This document shows, piece after piece, positions 39,355-50,375 of a DNA stretch of 64,000 nt. Positions within the stretch are counted from its first letter, which is position 1, and every line of letters begins with the position of its first letter. Position numbers and translations under genes: made by a program. The notes under the pieces are model-generated. The model was given only the letters and a program-made list of their open reading frames with translations. It was not told the origin of the DNA and ran no database searches. This DNA comes from an uncultured Rhodocyclaceae bacterium (GTDB taxonomy: Bacteria > Pseudomonadota > Gammaproteobacteria > Burkholderiales > Rhodocyclaceae). Location: positions 806,001 through 870,000 of the forward strand of contig CAJQTY010000001.1 of assembly GCA_907163075.1 (NCBI GenBank), read 5' to 3'.

Positions 39355-40446
39355 TCAGTATACGGCGACGGGATAGGATCCGAGTACCTTCAGATAGGCC
39401 GCGCGACGGCCAAGCTCGGCCAGTGCCATGGCCACGGCGGCGTCATCGCGATGGCCCTCGATATCGACAAAGAACACGTACTCCCACAAGGTATGGCGCG
39501 CCGGCCTCGATTCAAGCCGGGTCATCGAGACGCCGGCATCCGAAAAAGGCGCGAGCAAGGTGCTCAGCGCGCCCGTCCGGTTATGCGCCGACATGATCAG
39601 CGACGTCTTGTCACGCCCCGAAGGCCCCGCCTCCTGGCGGCCGAGAACGACGAAACGTGTGGTGTTGTTGGGCTCGTCCTCAATGCTGCTGGCCACTCTC
39701 GGCAACTGGTAGCGATCGGCCGCGGCCTCACCGGCAATGGCTGCCGCCCCGGCCTCGGACGCCGCGAACTGGGCGGCCTGCGCGTTGCTCCCGACCGATA
39801 TGCGTTGCGCACCCGGCAGCGAACGGTTGAGCCATTCGTGGCACTGCGCCAGCGACTGCGCGTGCGAATAGACCTTGGTGATGCGGTCGAGGGACTGTTC
39901 GTTGGACAGCAGGTGCTGGTGGATGCGCAGAACGACTTCGCCGCAAATCTTCAGCGGCGTATTGAGCAGGAGGTCGAGCGTGCGGCCGATGGCGCCTTCG
40001 GTCGAATTCTCGATCGGCACGACCGCATGATCGGCGTGACAGGCTTCGACCTCGCGGAACACATCGTCGATCGAAATCTGCGGCAGCAAGCGCGCGGCGT
40101 GACCGAAGTGCTTGGTTGCCGCGCTCTCGGAAAACGTACCGAGCGGACCGAGAAAGGCGACGCCGAGCGCCTGTTCGAGCGACAGGCAGGCGGACATGAC
40201 TTCGCGGAAAAACCAGGTGACGCTATCGTTTGACAGTGGGCCCGGATTGATTTCCTGGATCCGGCGCAAAATCTGCGCCTCCCGCTCCGGGCGATAAATG
40301 AAGCCAGCTTCGCCGTGTTGCGCCTTGATCTCGCCCACCCGCTGCGCGCAGCGCGCACGGCGATTCAGGAGGTCAAGCAATTGCGCGTCGATGGCGTCGA
40401 TCTCGGTGCGTACAACCGAAAGCTTTTGCTGCAATTCATCGCTCAT
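39355..40446 (-). CDS. pheA: Bifunctional chorismate mutase / prephenate dehydratase (P-protein)
   Basis: 363 residues. An AroQ-type mutase at ~1-85 (VRTEIDAIDAQLLDLLNRRA) is followed by prephenate dehydratase from about 95 (VAFLGPLGTFSESAATKHFG, NSTEGAIGRTLDLL, NTTRFVVLG) and a C-terminal ACT domain (GALSTLLAPFSDAGVSMTRL, ESRP) for phenylalanine feedback. It lies 56 bp downstream of gyrA; the serC gene often found between them is absent. Confidence 0.95.
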   Translation of the reverse strand: MSDELQQKLSVVRTEIDAIDAQLLDLLNRRARCAQRVGEIKAQHGEAGFIYRPEREAQILRRIQEINPGPLSNDSVTWFFREVMSACLSLEQALGVAFLGPLGTFSESAATKHFGHAARLLPQISIDDVFREVEACHADHAVVPIENSTEGAIGRTLDLLLNTPLKICGEVVLRIHQHLLSNEQSLDRITKVYSHAQSLAQCHEWLNRSLPGAQRISVGSNAQAAQFAASEAGAAAIAGEAAADRYQLPRVASSIEDEPNNTTRFVVLGRQEAGPSGRDKTSLIMSAHNRTGALSTLLAPFSDAGVSMTRLESRPARHTLWEYVFFVDIEGHRDDAAVAMALAELGRRAAYLKVLGSYPVAVY

Positions 40447-40502
40447 GGTTTGTATCCGGCGTTATGTCGGCAAACTTGGTTGATAAAATCGGCTCCCGCC
40501 GT

Positions 40503-43142
<2,640 letters not shown>

Positions 43143-43445
43143 TTTTTGTCCGGATAGTTCAAGCAAGAAACAAACTTCGCTGTCGAAGTTGTCATCTTGA
43201 CTAAACCGGTCATTCTACCACGCCAGCCTCCACCGGCCAGAAACCCGCAAGAGCAAAATCCGAACTCCGACTCGCCCGTTATTAAGCCGAAAATGGTGGC
43301 GGCGTATCGACCGCCGCCCGCAGCGTCCCTTTGTTATATGGCGGCACGAAAATTTCCCACCGCTCGAATTTGCTGCGGATACGAAGTAAGCTAGCGCAAA
43401 ATCCCGTTTTCAAGACCATTTACCCACGCAAAAGCGATCTGGCTA

Positions 43446-44771
43446 ATGAATACAACAATCGATCTGCTCATCGAAGCCCACTGGATCATTCCCGTCGAAC
43501 CGGCCAATGTCGTCCTTGAAAATCACGCGATTGCCGTCGATAAGGGTCGAATTGTTGCAATTTTGCAACAACCAGAAGCAAATTCTCGATTTTTGCCACG
43601 CGCCATAAAAAAGCTGCCGCATCACGTCCTGATTCCGGGTCTCGTCAACCTCCATACACACGCCGCGATGACGCTGCTACGCAGCCTTGGCGATGATTTG
43701 CCGCTAATGGAATGGCTGCAAACCCACATCTGGCCGGCCGAGGAAAAGTACGCTTCCTGGCAATTTGTACACGACGGCACACTCCTCGCCGGCGCCGAGA
43801 TGCTGCGCGGCGGCATCACCTGTTTCAACGACATGTACTTCTACCCTAAAGCCACCGCCAAGGCTGCGCTGGCCTGCGGAATACGCGCCGCCATCGGTCT
43901 TATTACCGTCGATTTTCCGACGCCTTATGCGGCCGATGCGGACGACTATCTGGCCAAGGGACTGGCTGCCCGCGACGAGTTGATCGACGAGCCGCTACTC
44001 AGCTTTTGCCTGGCTCCGCACGCCCCCTACACAGTCAGTGACCGCAACTTTACCAAGGCGCTGACGCTCGCCGAACAGTGCGATCTGCCGATTCATCTCC
44101 ACCTTCACGAAACCACGCAGGAGATTGAAGACAGCGAACATCGCTTCGGCATGCGCCCCATCGAACGGCTGCGCCGATTGGGGCTGCTCAGCCCCGGATT
44201 GATTGGCGCGCACGGTGTCCATCTCAATGCTGACGAGATCATGCTGCTGGCCCAGCACGGCTGCTCCATTGCCCACTGCCCAAGCTCAAATCTCAAGCTC
44301 GCCAGCGGCATCGCGCCGCTCACCGAACTGGCAAAACACGGCGTCAACGTCGGTCTCGGCACCGACGGCGCGGCGAGCAACAACCGGCTGGATATCTTTC
44401 AAGAAATGCGTCTTGCCGCCTTGCTGGCCAAGGGAAGCAGCAAACAGGCCGACGCCATCGGCGCGCATCGGGCGCTGCGCATGGCAACGCTTGGCGGTGC
44501 ACAGGCTCTTGGCCTCGATGAGGAAATCGGTTCCATAACCAAAGGCAAGGCGGCAGACCTGTGCGCCATCAATATAAATGACATTGGACTTGTTCCATGC
44601 TACGACCCGGCATCGATTCTTGTATACTCGGCAGGACGCGAGCATGTTAGCGACGTCTGGGTTGCGGGGAATATCCGTGTTGCCGACGGTCACCTGCTTG
44701 AAACTAGCGAAATTGAGTTGATAAATCTCGCGGCTTTGTGGCAGAATCAAATTCGTCCGCGCGATGTTTGA
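43446..44771 (+). CDS. mtaD: Amidohydrolase, methylthioadenosine/S-adenosylhomocysteine deaminase type (TRZ/ATZ family)
   Basis: 441 residues. Metal-binding NLHTHAAMTLLRSLGDDLPL at ~70-89, HLHLHETTQE, ahead of the third His (AHGVHL), and the catalytic Asp in GLGTDGAASNN. This matches MtaD-like deaminases; the substrate could also be another adenosine analogue. In many Betaproteobacteria this gene stands directly next to ubiG and gyrA, as here, and is thought to serve recycling of S-adenosylhomocysteine from methylation. Confidence 0.88.
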   Translation: MNTTIDLLIEAHWIIPVEPANVVLENHAIAVDKGRIVAILQQPEANSRFLPRAIKKLPHHVLIPGLVNLHTHAAMTLLRSLGDDLPLMEWLQTHIWPAEEKYASWQFVHDGTLLAGAEMLRGGITCFNDMYFYPKATAKAALACGIRAAIGLITVDFPTPYAADADDYLAKGLAARDELIDEPLLSFCLAPHAPYTVSDRNFTKALTLAEQCDLPIHLHLHETTQEIEDSEHRFGMRPIERLRRLGLLSPGLIGAHGVHLNADEIMLLAQHGCSIAHCPSSNLKLASGIAPLTELAKHGVNVGLGTDGAASNNRLDIFQEMRLAALLAKGSSKQADAIGAHRALRMATLGGAQALGLDEEIGSITKGKAADLCAININDIGLVPCYDPASILVYSAGREHVSDVWVAGNIRVADGHLLETSEIELINLAALWQNQIRPRDV

Positions 44772-44848
44772 CCAAGTTTTACAAATAATGAGGCGTAACA
44801 GGCCATGCGGACGAAAACCGCAGGCTTTAACTAACGAGGAAAATCAAG

Positions 44849-45523
44849 ATGAACAAAACTTTGAAACATTCAATTATGGCTCTGCTTGCCGCCACACTTG
44901 GCCTTTGTGCCTCGTTGGCCCAGGCTCAAGCTATCCCCGATAGCATCTACGTCATTGACAGCCGTGGTGAAGTCGCTACAAGCGGTTTCGGCCTGTGCTG
45001 GCGCACTGGCTTCTGGACCCCGGCAGCTGCCGCCAAGGATCCGAACGGCTGCAAATGCGACAAGGACCTGATCCCGAAAGAAATTTGTGAGCCGAAGGTA
45101 GCAGCCGCTCCCGCCGCTGCCGCTCCCGCCGCGAAGCCGATGGGCGAGAAGATCACCGTCGCTGCCGACGCGCTGTTCGACTTCAACAAGGCGACGCTGC
45201 GTCCCGAAGGCATGAAGAAGCTTGACGAAGTAGCTGCCAAGTCGAACAGCCTGGTTCTTGAAGTTGTCATCGCCGTCGGTCACGCTGACCGTATCGGCAG
45301 TGCCGCTTACAACCAGAAGCTGTCCGAGAAGCGTGCTGCCGCCGTCAAGGATTACATGGTCAGCAAGGGTATCCCGGCCAACCGTGTTTACACCGAAGGC
45401 AAGGGCAGCAAGCAGCCGGTTACGAAGCCCGATCAGTGCAAGGGCCCGAAGAGCGCCAAAGTCATTGCTTGCCTGCAACCTGACCGTCGCGTTGATATCG
45501 AAATCATCGGCACCTCCAAGTAA
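44849..45523 (+). CDS. OmpA-family outer-membrane/periplasmic protein
   Basis: 224 residues. A signal peptide (~1-26, ending LAQAQA) precedes a short N-terminal part with CWRTGFWTP and a Cys pair (CKCDK), an Ala/Pro linker, then the OmpA C-terminal peptidoglycan-binding domain from ~105 (LFDFNKATLRPEGMKKLDEV, VGHADRIGSAAYNQKLSEKR, RVYTEGKGSKQP). There is no full eight-strand barrel, so it is probably a small porin-like or peptidoglycan-anchoring protein. Followed by a strong terminator. Confidence 0.92.
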   Translation: MNKTLKHSIMALLAATLGLCASLAQAQAIPDSIYVIDSRGEVATSGFGLCWRTGFWTPAAAAKDPNGCKCDKDLIPKEICEPKVAAAPAAAAPAAKPMGEKITVAADALFDFNKATLRPEGMKKLDEVAAKSNSLVLEVVIAVGHADRIGSAAYNQKLSEKRAAAVKDYMVSKGIPANRVYTEGKGSKQPVTKPDQCKGPKSAKVIACLQPDRRVDIEIIGTSK

Positions 45524-45535
45524 CTCCGCTGATGT

Positions 45536-45566
45536 AAAAAAAGCCCTGCTTAGGCAGGGCTTTTTT
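45536..45566 (+). terminator. Intrinsic terminator after the OmpA-family gene
   Basis: A-run plus GCCCTGC (to 45549), loop TTAG, GCAGGGC and TTTTTT (45561-45566). A perfect stem flanked by an A-run and a T-run, so likely bidirectional. It ends 31 bp before the ubiG start. Confidence 0.95.
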
Positions 45567-45597
45567 GTTTCAACTATATAAAGACACTCTGCACGCC

Positions 45598-46296
45598 ATG
45601 CTCAACGCCGATCAAAGCGAACTCGACAAATTCAGCCAACTTGCCCATCGTTGGTGGGATCCGCAAAGCGAGTTCAAACCGCTCCACGAAATCAACCCGC
45701 TTCGCCTTGACTGGATTGACAAACACGCCAGCCTGTCAGCAAAAAAAGTACTTGATATCGGCTGTGGCGGCGGAATCCTCTCCGAAAGCATGGCGCAACA
45801 TGGTGCGGTGGTGACCGGTATCGATCTTTCGGACAAAGCGCTGGGCGTCGCTCGACTTCACCTGTTGGAAAGCGGGATCAAGGTTGATTACCAGAAGATA
45901 TCCGCAGAAGAACTCGCGAATCAGGCCGCCGGTGGCTTCGACATTGTCACCTGCATGGAAATGCTCGAACACGTTCCCAACCCGGCCAGTACCATTTCCG
46001 CATGCGCGGCGTTGGTCAAACCGGGCGGGCATGTCTTTTTCTCAACCATCAATCGCAATCTTAAAGCCTACCTACTCGCCGTAATCGGAGCCGAATACGT
46101 CCTCAATATGCTCCCCAGGGGCACCCACGACTACGCGAAATTTATTAAACCCTCTGAACTTTCCCGCTGGGCCAAAAGCGTTAACCTGGAACCCGACGAA
46201 GTCATCGGGATGACCTATAACCCGCTAAACCAACGCTACCGCCTGGGACGCGATACTGACGTCAACTATCTGGTGCACGCCGTAAGGGCAATCTAA
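45598..46296 (+). CDS. ubiG: Ubiquinone biosynthesis O-methyltransferase
   Basis: A 232-residue SAM methyltransferase. [20 protein letters not shown] is the UbiG N-terminal signature, [13 protein letters not shown] the SAM-binding motif I, and EMLEHVPNP a post-motif. It catalyses both O-methylations of ubiquinone synthesis. The ATG at 45598 is chosen; the TTG at 45565 lies inside the terminator T-run. Confidence 0.95.
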   Translation: MLNADQSELDKFSQLAHRWWDPQSEFKPLHEINPLRLDWIDKHASLSAKKVLDIGCGGGILSESMAQHGAVVTGIDLSDKALGVARLHLLESGIKVDYQKISAEELANQAAGGFDIVTCMEMLEHVPNPASTISACAALVKPGGHVFFSTINRNLKAYLLAVIGAEYVLNMLPRGTHDYAKFIKPSELSRWAKSVNLEPDEVIGMTYNPLNQRYRLGRDTDVNYLVHAVRAI

Positions 46297-46491
46297 CTGA
46301 GCTCATGCAAAAGCATAAGACGGCTGCTGTGATGAAAGACGGCGTTCGTGTCGGATAATTTGACAGCGCGCCAATATCAGCTGTCTTCTATTAATTTGAG
46401 TTTCCGAATTTTCATTTGCTATCATCGAGTTATTTTACAGTAGCATTTTTTGGCTCGAAAATTGCTTCGTTCACTACAATTATTCATCTAC

Positions 46492-46534
46492 TGTGACTTA
46501 GTTCACTTCTGATGAGTGCGAACATAAATATACT
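46492..46534 (+). promoter_or_regulatory. CRP-like site with -10 box in class II position
   Basis: TGTGA-CTTAGT-TCACT (46492-46507) matches the CRP consensus TGTGA-N6-TCACA with one mismatch. TATACT lies at 46529-46534 with no -35. If transcription starts about 7 nt after the -10 (46541), the CRP-like site is centred at -41.5, the class II activation position. It would drive the HPr-rel-A type cluster, whose first ATG is 32 bp further on. Confidence 0.6.
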
Positions 46535-46572
46535 GTCCAAAATACACTCGTAGTGATTGAAAGAGGTTCTCA

Positions 46573-47136
46573 ATGGAGTCAGAAAATCAAGTCGGCCAGA
46601 TCAATCAGCCTGGCGTTGACACTGAGGCGCAAACCTCCGAAGGTCGCCGGAAACTGATTCGAGGCGCCTTAGTTGGTGCGCCGATCCTGCTTGCGCTAAA
46701 AAGCACTCCGGTTCTGGCGATTAATTGCAAGTTGCCGTCCGGATTTTCAACCTCGGGAAATTTGAGTCGCAACGCGGGAGCAACCTGCACAGAACCCGCT
46801 GCTGGCCCGGTTTATTGGAGAACTGCCATCTCCGGGAGTGAATTCACTGGCACTGGTGTATCCAAAAACGCTGCGTTCAACAGTATTTTTTCTCCTAGTA
46901 GCGACTCAACAAAATTGATCAACATTCTTGATACCGGGAGCATTAATTTTTCAACTTTGGTTATCGCGGCTTATCTTGATGCGAAAGCTTCTGCCTTTCT
47001 CCCGGGCGTTTCCGCTCTAAATGTACAACAGATGTGGGCGGGCACTTACGTACCGACCGGAAGTGTCAGCCCTTGGACCTTGGCAGAAAGCGAGAATTAC
47101 CTGAGGTACGTAATGGGCCAGCCCCTCAACCCGTGA
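46573..47136 (+). CDS. Small exported protein of unknown function, first gene of HPr-rel-A type cluster
   Basis: 187 residues; no family recognised. A leader with GRRKLIRGALVGAPILLALK and STPVLA at ~25-50 looks like a twin-arginine or long Sec signal. The mature part is Ser/Thr/Ala-rich with two cysteines (INCKLPSG, GATCTEP) and no catalytic motif. AGAGG with 6-nt spacing precedes the ATG. It is followed by a PqqD-like protein, a kinase and a nucleotidyltransferase, so it may be the exported and modified product or substrate of that set; this is inference from position only. Confidence 0.75.
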   Translation: MESENQVGQINQPGVDTEAQTSEGRRKLIRGALVGAPILLALKSTPVLAINCKLPSGFSTSGNLSRNAGATCTEPAAGPVYWRTAISGSEFTGTGVSKNAAFNSIFSPSSDSTKLINILDTGSINFSTLVIAAYLDAKASAFLPGVSALNVQQMWAGTYVPTGSVSPWTLAESENYLRYVMGQPLNP

Positions 47137-47160
47137 CCACCTAGTCGTCATCTCGCCAGT

Positions 47161-47469
47161 TTGCGCTACATCACATCTGCAAAGAAGCAAGAGGTTCCCG
47201 CAACGGTTTTCTGGAAAGAAGTCGACGAAGGCTGGATCCGTTACGATCAAGGATCAGGAAGTACGCACCTGCTCTCGCCGTTGGCCCGCTTCGTCATTGA
47301 CTTGATTGACATCAGTTCGGACCCGCTTTCGTCCTCCGATATCGTCAGTCAAGTCCTGCGAGCAGAGCCGGACGCCAGTCCGAGTGATTGCCAGGTTGAA
47401 GTTGACGCTGTACTGAGGTTATTATCCAGCGTTCAACTTATCCAGCCTGACCAGCACATCGAACCTTGA
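47161..47469 (+). CDS. PqqD-like peptide chaperone of the HPr-rel-A system
   Basis: 102 residues. FWKEVDEGWIRYDQGSGSTH, LLSPLARFVIDLI and a C-terminal helix with VDAVLRLLSSVQLI follow the PqqD fold, which delivers peptides to modifying enzymes. It uses TTG (47161) as start; no ribosome binding site is obvious. The stop overlaps the TTG of the kinase gene by 4 nt. This pairing with an HprK-related kinase is what TIGRFAM calls HPr-rel-A. Confidence 0.8.
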   Translation: MRYITSAKKQEVPATVFWKEVDEGWIRYDQGSGSTHLLSPLARFVIDLIDISSDPLSSSDIVSQVLRAEPDASPSDCQVEVDAVLRLLSSVQLIQPDQHIEP

Positions 47470-48377
47470 TTGTAAGTGACCTGTCCCTGAGCGAATTGCC
47501 GCGTCACCTCGACGGAGATGGCTTGAGGATAGCTTCGGGCCCTTTCAATTTCCGGCTTCAAAGCTGCGTTACCGACATTGCCCCTGATTTTGCACGGCTC
47601 TATGCACACCACCCGCTGTTGTCCGACGACGAATTCATAGATTTCCATGTCGCGATTGAGACTGGAAGAGGCTTGCGGGGCTGGCTGAGACCCCAGGCGC
47701 GCTTTGTCGTCGACGGGGTCGAACCGTTTACTCCGCTGCCTCAGAGTCAGGCCCTGCCGATGATCGAATGGGGACTGAACTGGTGCATCACGGCCTATAG
47801 TCAACATGTGCTTATCCTCCACGCTGCGGCCATCGCACGTAACAACCGTGCAGTTATCATGCCCGCTCCGCCGGGTTCCGGCAAAAGTACGCTGTGCGCT
47901 GCGCTGGTCAATCGGGGTTGGCGACTGCTCTCTGACGAATTGACGATCATCCGCCTCGACACAGGTAAGGTTATTGGCCTGGCCCGGCCAGTCAATCTCA
48001 AGAACAGGTCGATTGACATCATCAGCGACTTTGCGCCGGAAGCTTTCCTGACAAAACCCATTCGTGACACCACCAAGGGAACCGTCGCGTTGATGGCCCC
48101 TTCGGCGGAAAGCGTTCGCGACGTCGCGCAGATGGCTACGCCGTGCTGGATGATTCTGCCGCGCTACAAGGCGGGCGCACCGACTTCGCTGGTGCCGATG
48201 CAAACCGGTACAGCATTTCTCCAGATTGCCGACAATGCGATGAACTATCACGTGCTTGGCGTCAAGGGTTTCAAGGCCGTCGGACAACTTGTCGATCGCT
48301 GCCGGCACTTCACTTTTGAATACAGTCGACTGGAAGAAGCCATCGCACGATTTGACCTTCTTGCGTCTGAGGACTGA
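47466..48377 (+). CDS. HprK-related kinase A
   Basis: 303 residues. The P-loop APPGSGKSTLCAALVNRGW lies near 135, preceded by LILHAAAIARNNRAVIMP and followed by RLLSDELTIIRLD, the layout of HPr kinase/phosphorylase C-terminal domains. The full PTS HprK signature and an HPr gene are absent, so it probably phosphorylates something other than HPr. TTG start, translationally coupled to the PqqD-like gene. The target and role of this kinase family are unknown. Confidence 0.88.
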   Translation: MIVSDLSLSELPRHLDGDGLRIASGPFNFRLQSCVTDIAPDFARLYAHHPLLSDDEFIDFHVAIETGRGLRGWLRPQARFVVDGVEPFTPLPQSQALPMIEWGLNWCITAYSQHVLILHAAAIARNNRAVIMPAPPGSGKSTLCAALVNRGWRLLSDELTIIRLDTGKVIGLARPVNLKNRSIDIISDFAPEAFLTKPIRDTTKGTVALMAPSAESVRDVAQMATPCWMILPRYKAGAPTSLVPMQTGTAFLQIADNAMNYHVLGVKGFKAVGQLVDRCRHFTFEYSRLEEAIARFDLLASED

Positions 48378-48381
48378 GACT

Positions 48382-49482
48382 TTGTCCCTGCTGATCTCGG
48401 TACTCAAAGACCCTGCGCAAGCGAGGAGTCTGAGCCCAAGAAACTGGGACATTCTGATTCGCCAGGCGCGTCACGCCAATTTGCTCGGGCGTCTCTATCG
48501 GATTCTTGAAGGATCCGGCGAACTGCCAGCGGTTCCTGAGCGCCCGTACAATCACCTGGTCTCCGGTTCGGTCATGGCCGATCGACAGCACCTTTCGATC
48601 AAGTACGAAGTCGGCTTTCTTCATAAGACATTCAGACAGCACGGAATTCCGCTCATCCTGCTCAAGGGGGCGGCCTACGTTATGGCCGGCCTACCCTCAG
48701 CCAGCGGCCGGGTTTTTGCCGACGTCGACATCCTCGTGCCGCGCGCACGGCTCGAAGAGTCAGAATCAGCGCTAATGCAAACTGGCTGGGTAAACACGGC
48801 GCTTGATGCCTACGATCAGCGCTACTACCGTCAGTGGATGCATGAACTCCCCGCCATGCAACACATGTTCCGCGGAACGACACTTGACGTTCACCACACG
48901 ATCCTGCCGCCCACTTCACGACTCAGGCCCGACCCGGCGCTGCTAACTGAGGCCAGCATCGAGTTGCCTGATTGGCCTGGAGTACGGATTTTGTGTCCCG
49001 CCGATATGGTGCTACACAGTGCAACCCACCTCTTCCACGAGGGCGAGCCGGATAATCTGCTGCGCGACCTCACCGATCTCGATTTGCTTTTGAGGTCTTT
49101 CGGTTCCCAAAGCGGATTCTGGAGCGAACTGACATCTCGCGCCCGACAGCTTCAACTTGGCGAACCGCTCCGACTGGCACTGCGTTATACAAGCCGACTG
49201 CTCGATACGCCAGTACCATCGGGCGTCATACAGCGAATGAGCGCTTGGGAAGGAGGGGGTATCAGACAAAAATTGCTGGACGCAATTTACCTGCGGGTTC
49301 TGCGTCCGCAGCACCAAAGCACGTCCGACACGCTTTCGCCGTTGGCGCGAAAACTTCTCTACATTCGGTCACACTGGCTGAGAATGCCGCCACACCTACT
49401 CGCGTATCATCTCGGCCATAAGGCTTTGTTCCCGCCAAAAACAGTTTCAGTACCGCTGACTAAAGATGAAATAAACCTTTAG
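48382..49482 (+). CDS. Nucleotidyltransferase-family protein of the HPr-rel-A cluster
   Basis: About 366 residues. IPLILLKGAAYVMAGL and GRVFADVDILVPRARLEES give the LLKG and D-x-D metal site of the NTP_transf_5 (PF14907) family. DVHHTILPPTSRLRPDP and a helical C-terminus follow. The start is probably TTG at 48382, with GAGGA 8 nt upstream and 4 bases between stop and start; an open frame extends back into the kinase gene. It likely adds a nucleotide to a protein or small molecule; the substrate is unknown. Confidence 0.82.
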   Translation: MSLLISVLKDPAQARSLSPRNWDILIRQARHANLLGRLYRILEGSGELPAVPERPYNHLVSGSVMADRQHLSIKYEVGFLHKTFRQHGIPLILLKGAAYVMAGLPSASGRVFADVDILVPRARLEESESALMQTGWVNTALDAYDQRYYRQWMHELPAMQHMFRGTTLDVHHTILPPTSRLRPDPALLTEASIELPDWPGVRILCPADMVLHSATHLFHEGEPDNLLRDLTDLDLLLRSFGSQSGFWSELTSRARQLQLGEPLRLALRYTSRLLDTPVPSGVIQRMSAWEGGGIRQKLLDAIYLRVLRPQHQSTSDTLSPLARKLLYIRSHWLRMPPHLLAYHLGHKALFPPKTVSVPLTKDEINL

Positions 49483-49519
49483 GCGATAAGCGTTCCACGC
49501 CACCGTATTGCCAGCCGTG

Positions 49520-49650
49520 TTATTCGGGAACTGCGTTTCTGAACGGCGACAACTCATCAATCCGCCTATAAGGCCAGTTGGGGAGTGTTTCCAGGGTCTT
49601 TTTTAGCCAGGTATGAGTTTCCAAGCCGTTGGGTTTTGGGTCAGCGTCCG
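49520..49650 (-). pseudogene. IS66-family transposase C-terminal remnant
   Basis: Minus-strand codons read KPNGLETHTWLKKTLETLPN, then WPYRRIDELSPF and a TAA at 49520-49522. IS66 TnpC proteins end NGLEPHAWLKDTLEKLPT-WPNSRIDELLP, so the match is good. No upstream transposase sequence remains. It borders the HPr-rel-A type cluster on its right. Confidence 0.65.
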
Positions 49651-49744
49651 GGCAACGCCGTCTTGATCTGAGGTTGAGGATCGGCGACGCTTGGCACGGG
49701 CTGGCTAGTCGGTGGCTCTTTTTATACCGGTCGACTACCGACGG

Positions 49745-49936
49745 CTAATCGAAGTGCACATCATAGGGATACGACCGATTCTTCTCGCGCGATTCGAGGT
49801 TCGCCGCCTGTTCGGCCGGATCGATCTTCCGGTCCCACAACAGGGCGCGACCGACGAGTTGATCCTCAGCCCATTCCGGGTGCTTGGCCATCATTTCACG
49901 CATGAATTTCGTGTGCTCGGACTCGTACAACGCCAT
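49745..49936 (-). CDS. DUF3460 family protein
   Basis: 63 residues. YESEHTKFMREMMAKHPEWA and GRALLWDRKIDPAEQA are the conserved blocks of this small family, found almost only in Betaproteobacteria. Soluble, no known function. It ends with a short polar tail. Confidence 0.88.
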   Translation of the reverse strand: MALYESEHTKFMREMMAKHPEWAEDQLVGRALLWDRKIDPAEQAANLESREKNRSYPYDVHFD

Positions 49937-50006
49937 TAGTGCTCTCCCGAAATAGAGTATTGGTTGGCCATCACGACCGCGATGCCACGATTATACGCCC
50001 GCCCGA

Positions 50007-50240
50007 TCAATGGTAGGCGATCGGGCGCGCGGCGCCGACGCAGTACTCGTCGAGCAGTGAATCGATCGACTCCTCGTCACGATCCTCGAACGGAATGCGG
50101 TCGATGGCATCGCGCAGGCCGAGCGCCACCGAGCCGCGCACGAAGAGGCTGCGGCTACCGACCTTATCGACCAGTTCAAAGCCCTGGTGCACCGGGTAGG
50201 CCACGATGGCGTAGTTCTCGCTGTTATAGACAACGTTCAT
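50007..50240 (-). CDS. DUF3567 family protein
   Basis: 77 residues. MNVVYNSENYAIVAYPVHQG and GSRSLFVRGSVALGLRDAI are characteristic of DUF3567, a betaproteobacterial family of unknown role. It has no signal peptide or membrane segment. It lies 70 bp before DUF3460 on the same strand. Confidence 0.88.
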   Translation of the reverse strand: MNVVYNSENYAIVAYPVHQGFELVDKVGSRSLFVRGSVALGLRDAIDRIPFEDRDEESIDSLLDEYCVGAARPIAYH

Positions 50241-50375
50241 GACGATTCCTTTCTAGGCTGTTGCTTACGGCAACGAAGCAACTTGGGTTGAACAGGAAGA
50301 TGCGTCCGGTTTCGTCTATTTCAAGACAGCACAACACACTGTCCATCGTTCCGACCGGCACGCCCTGGGCAAAGT

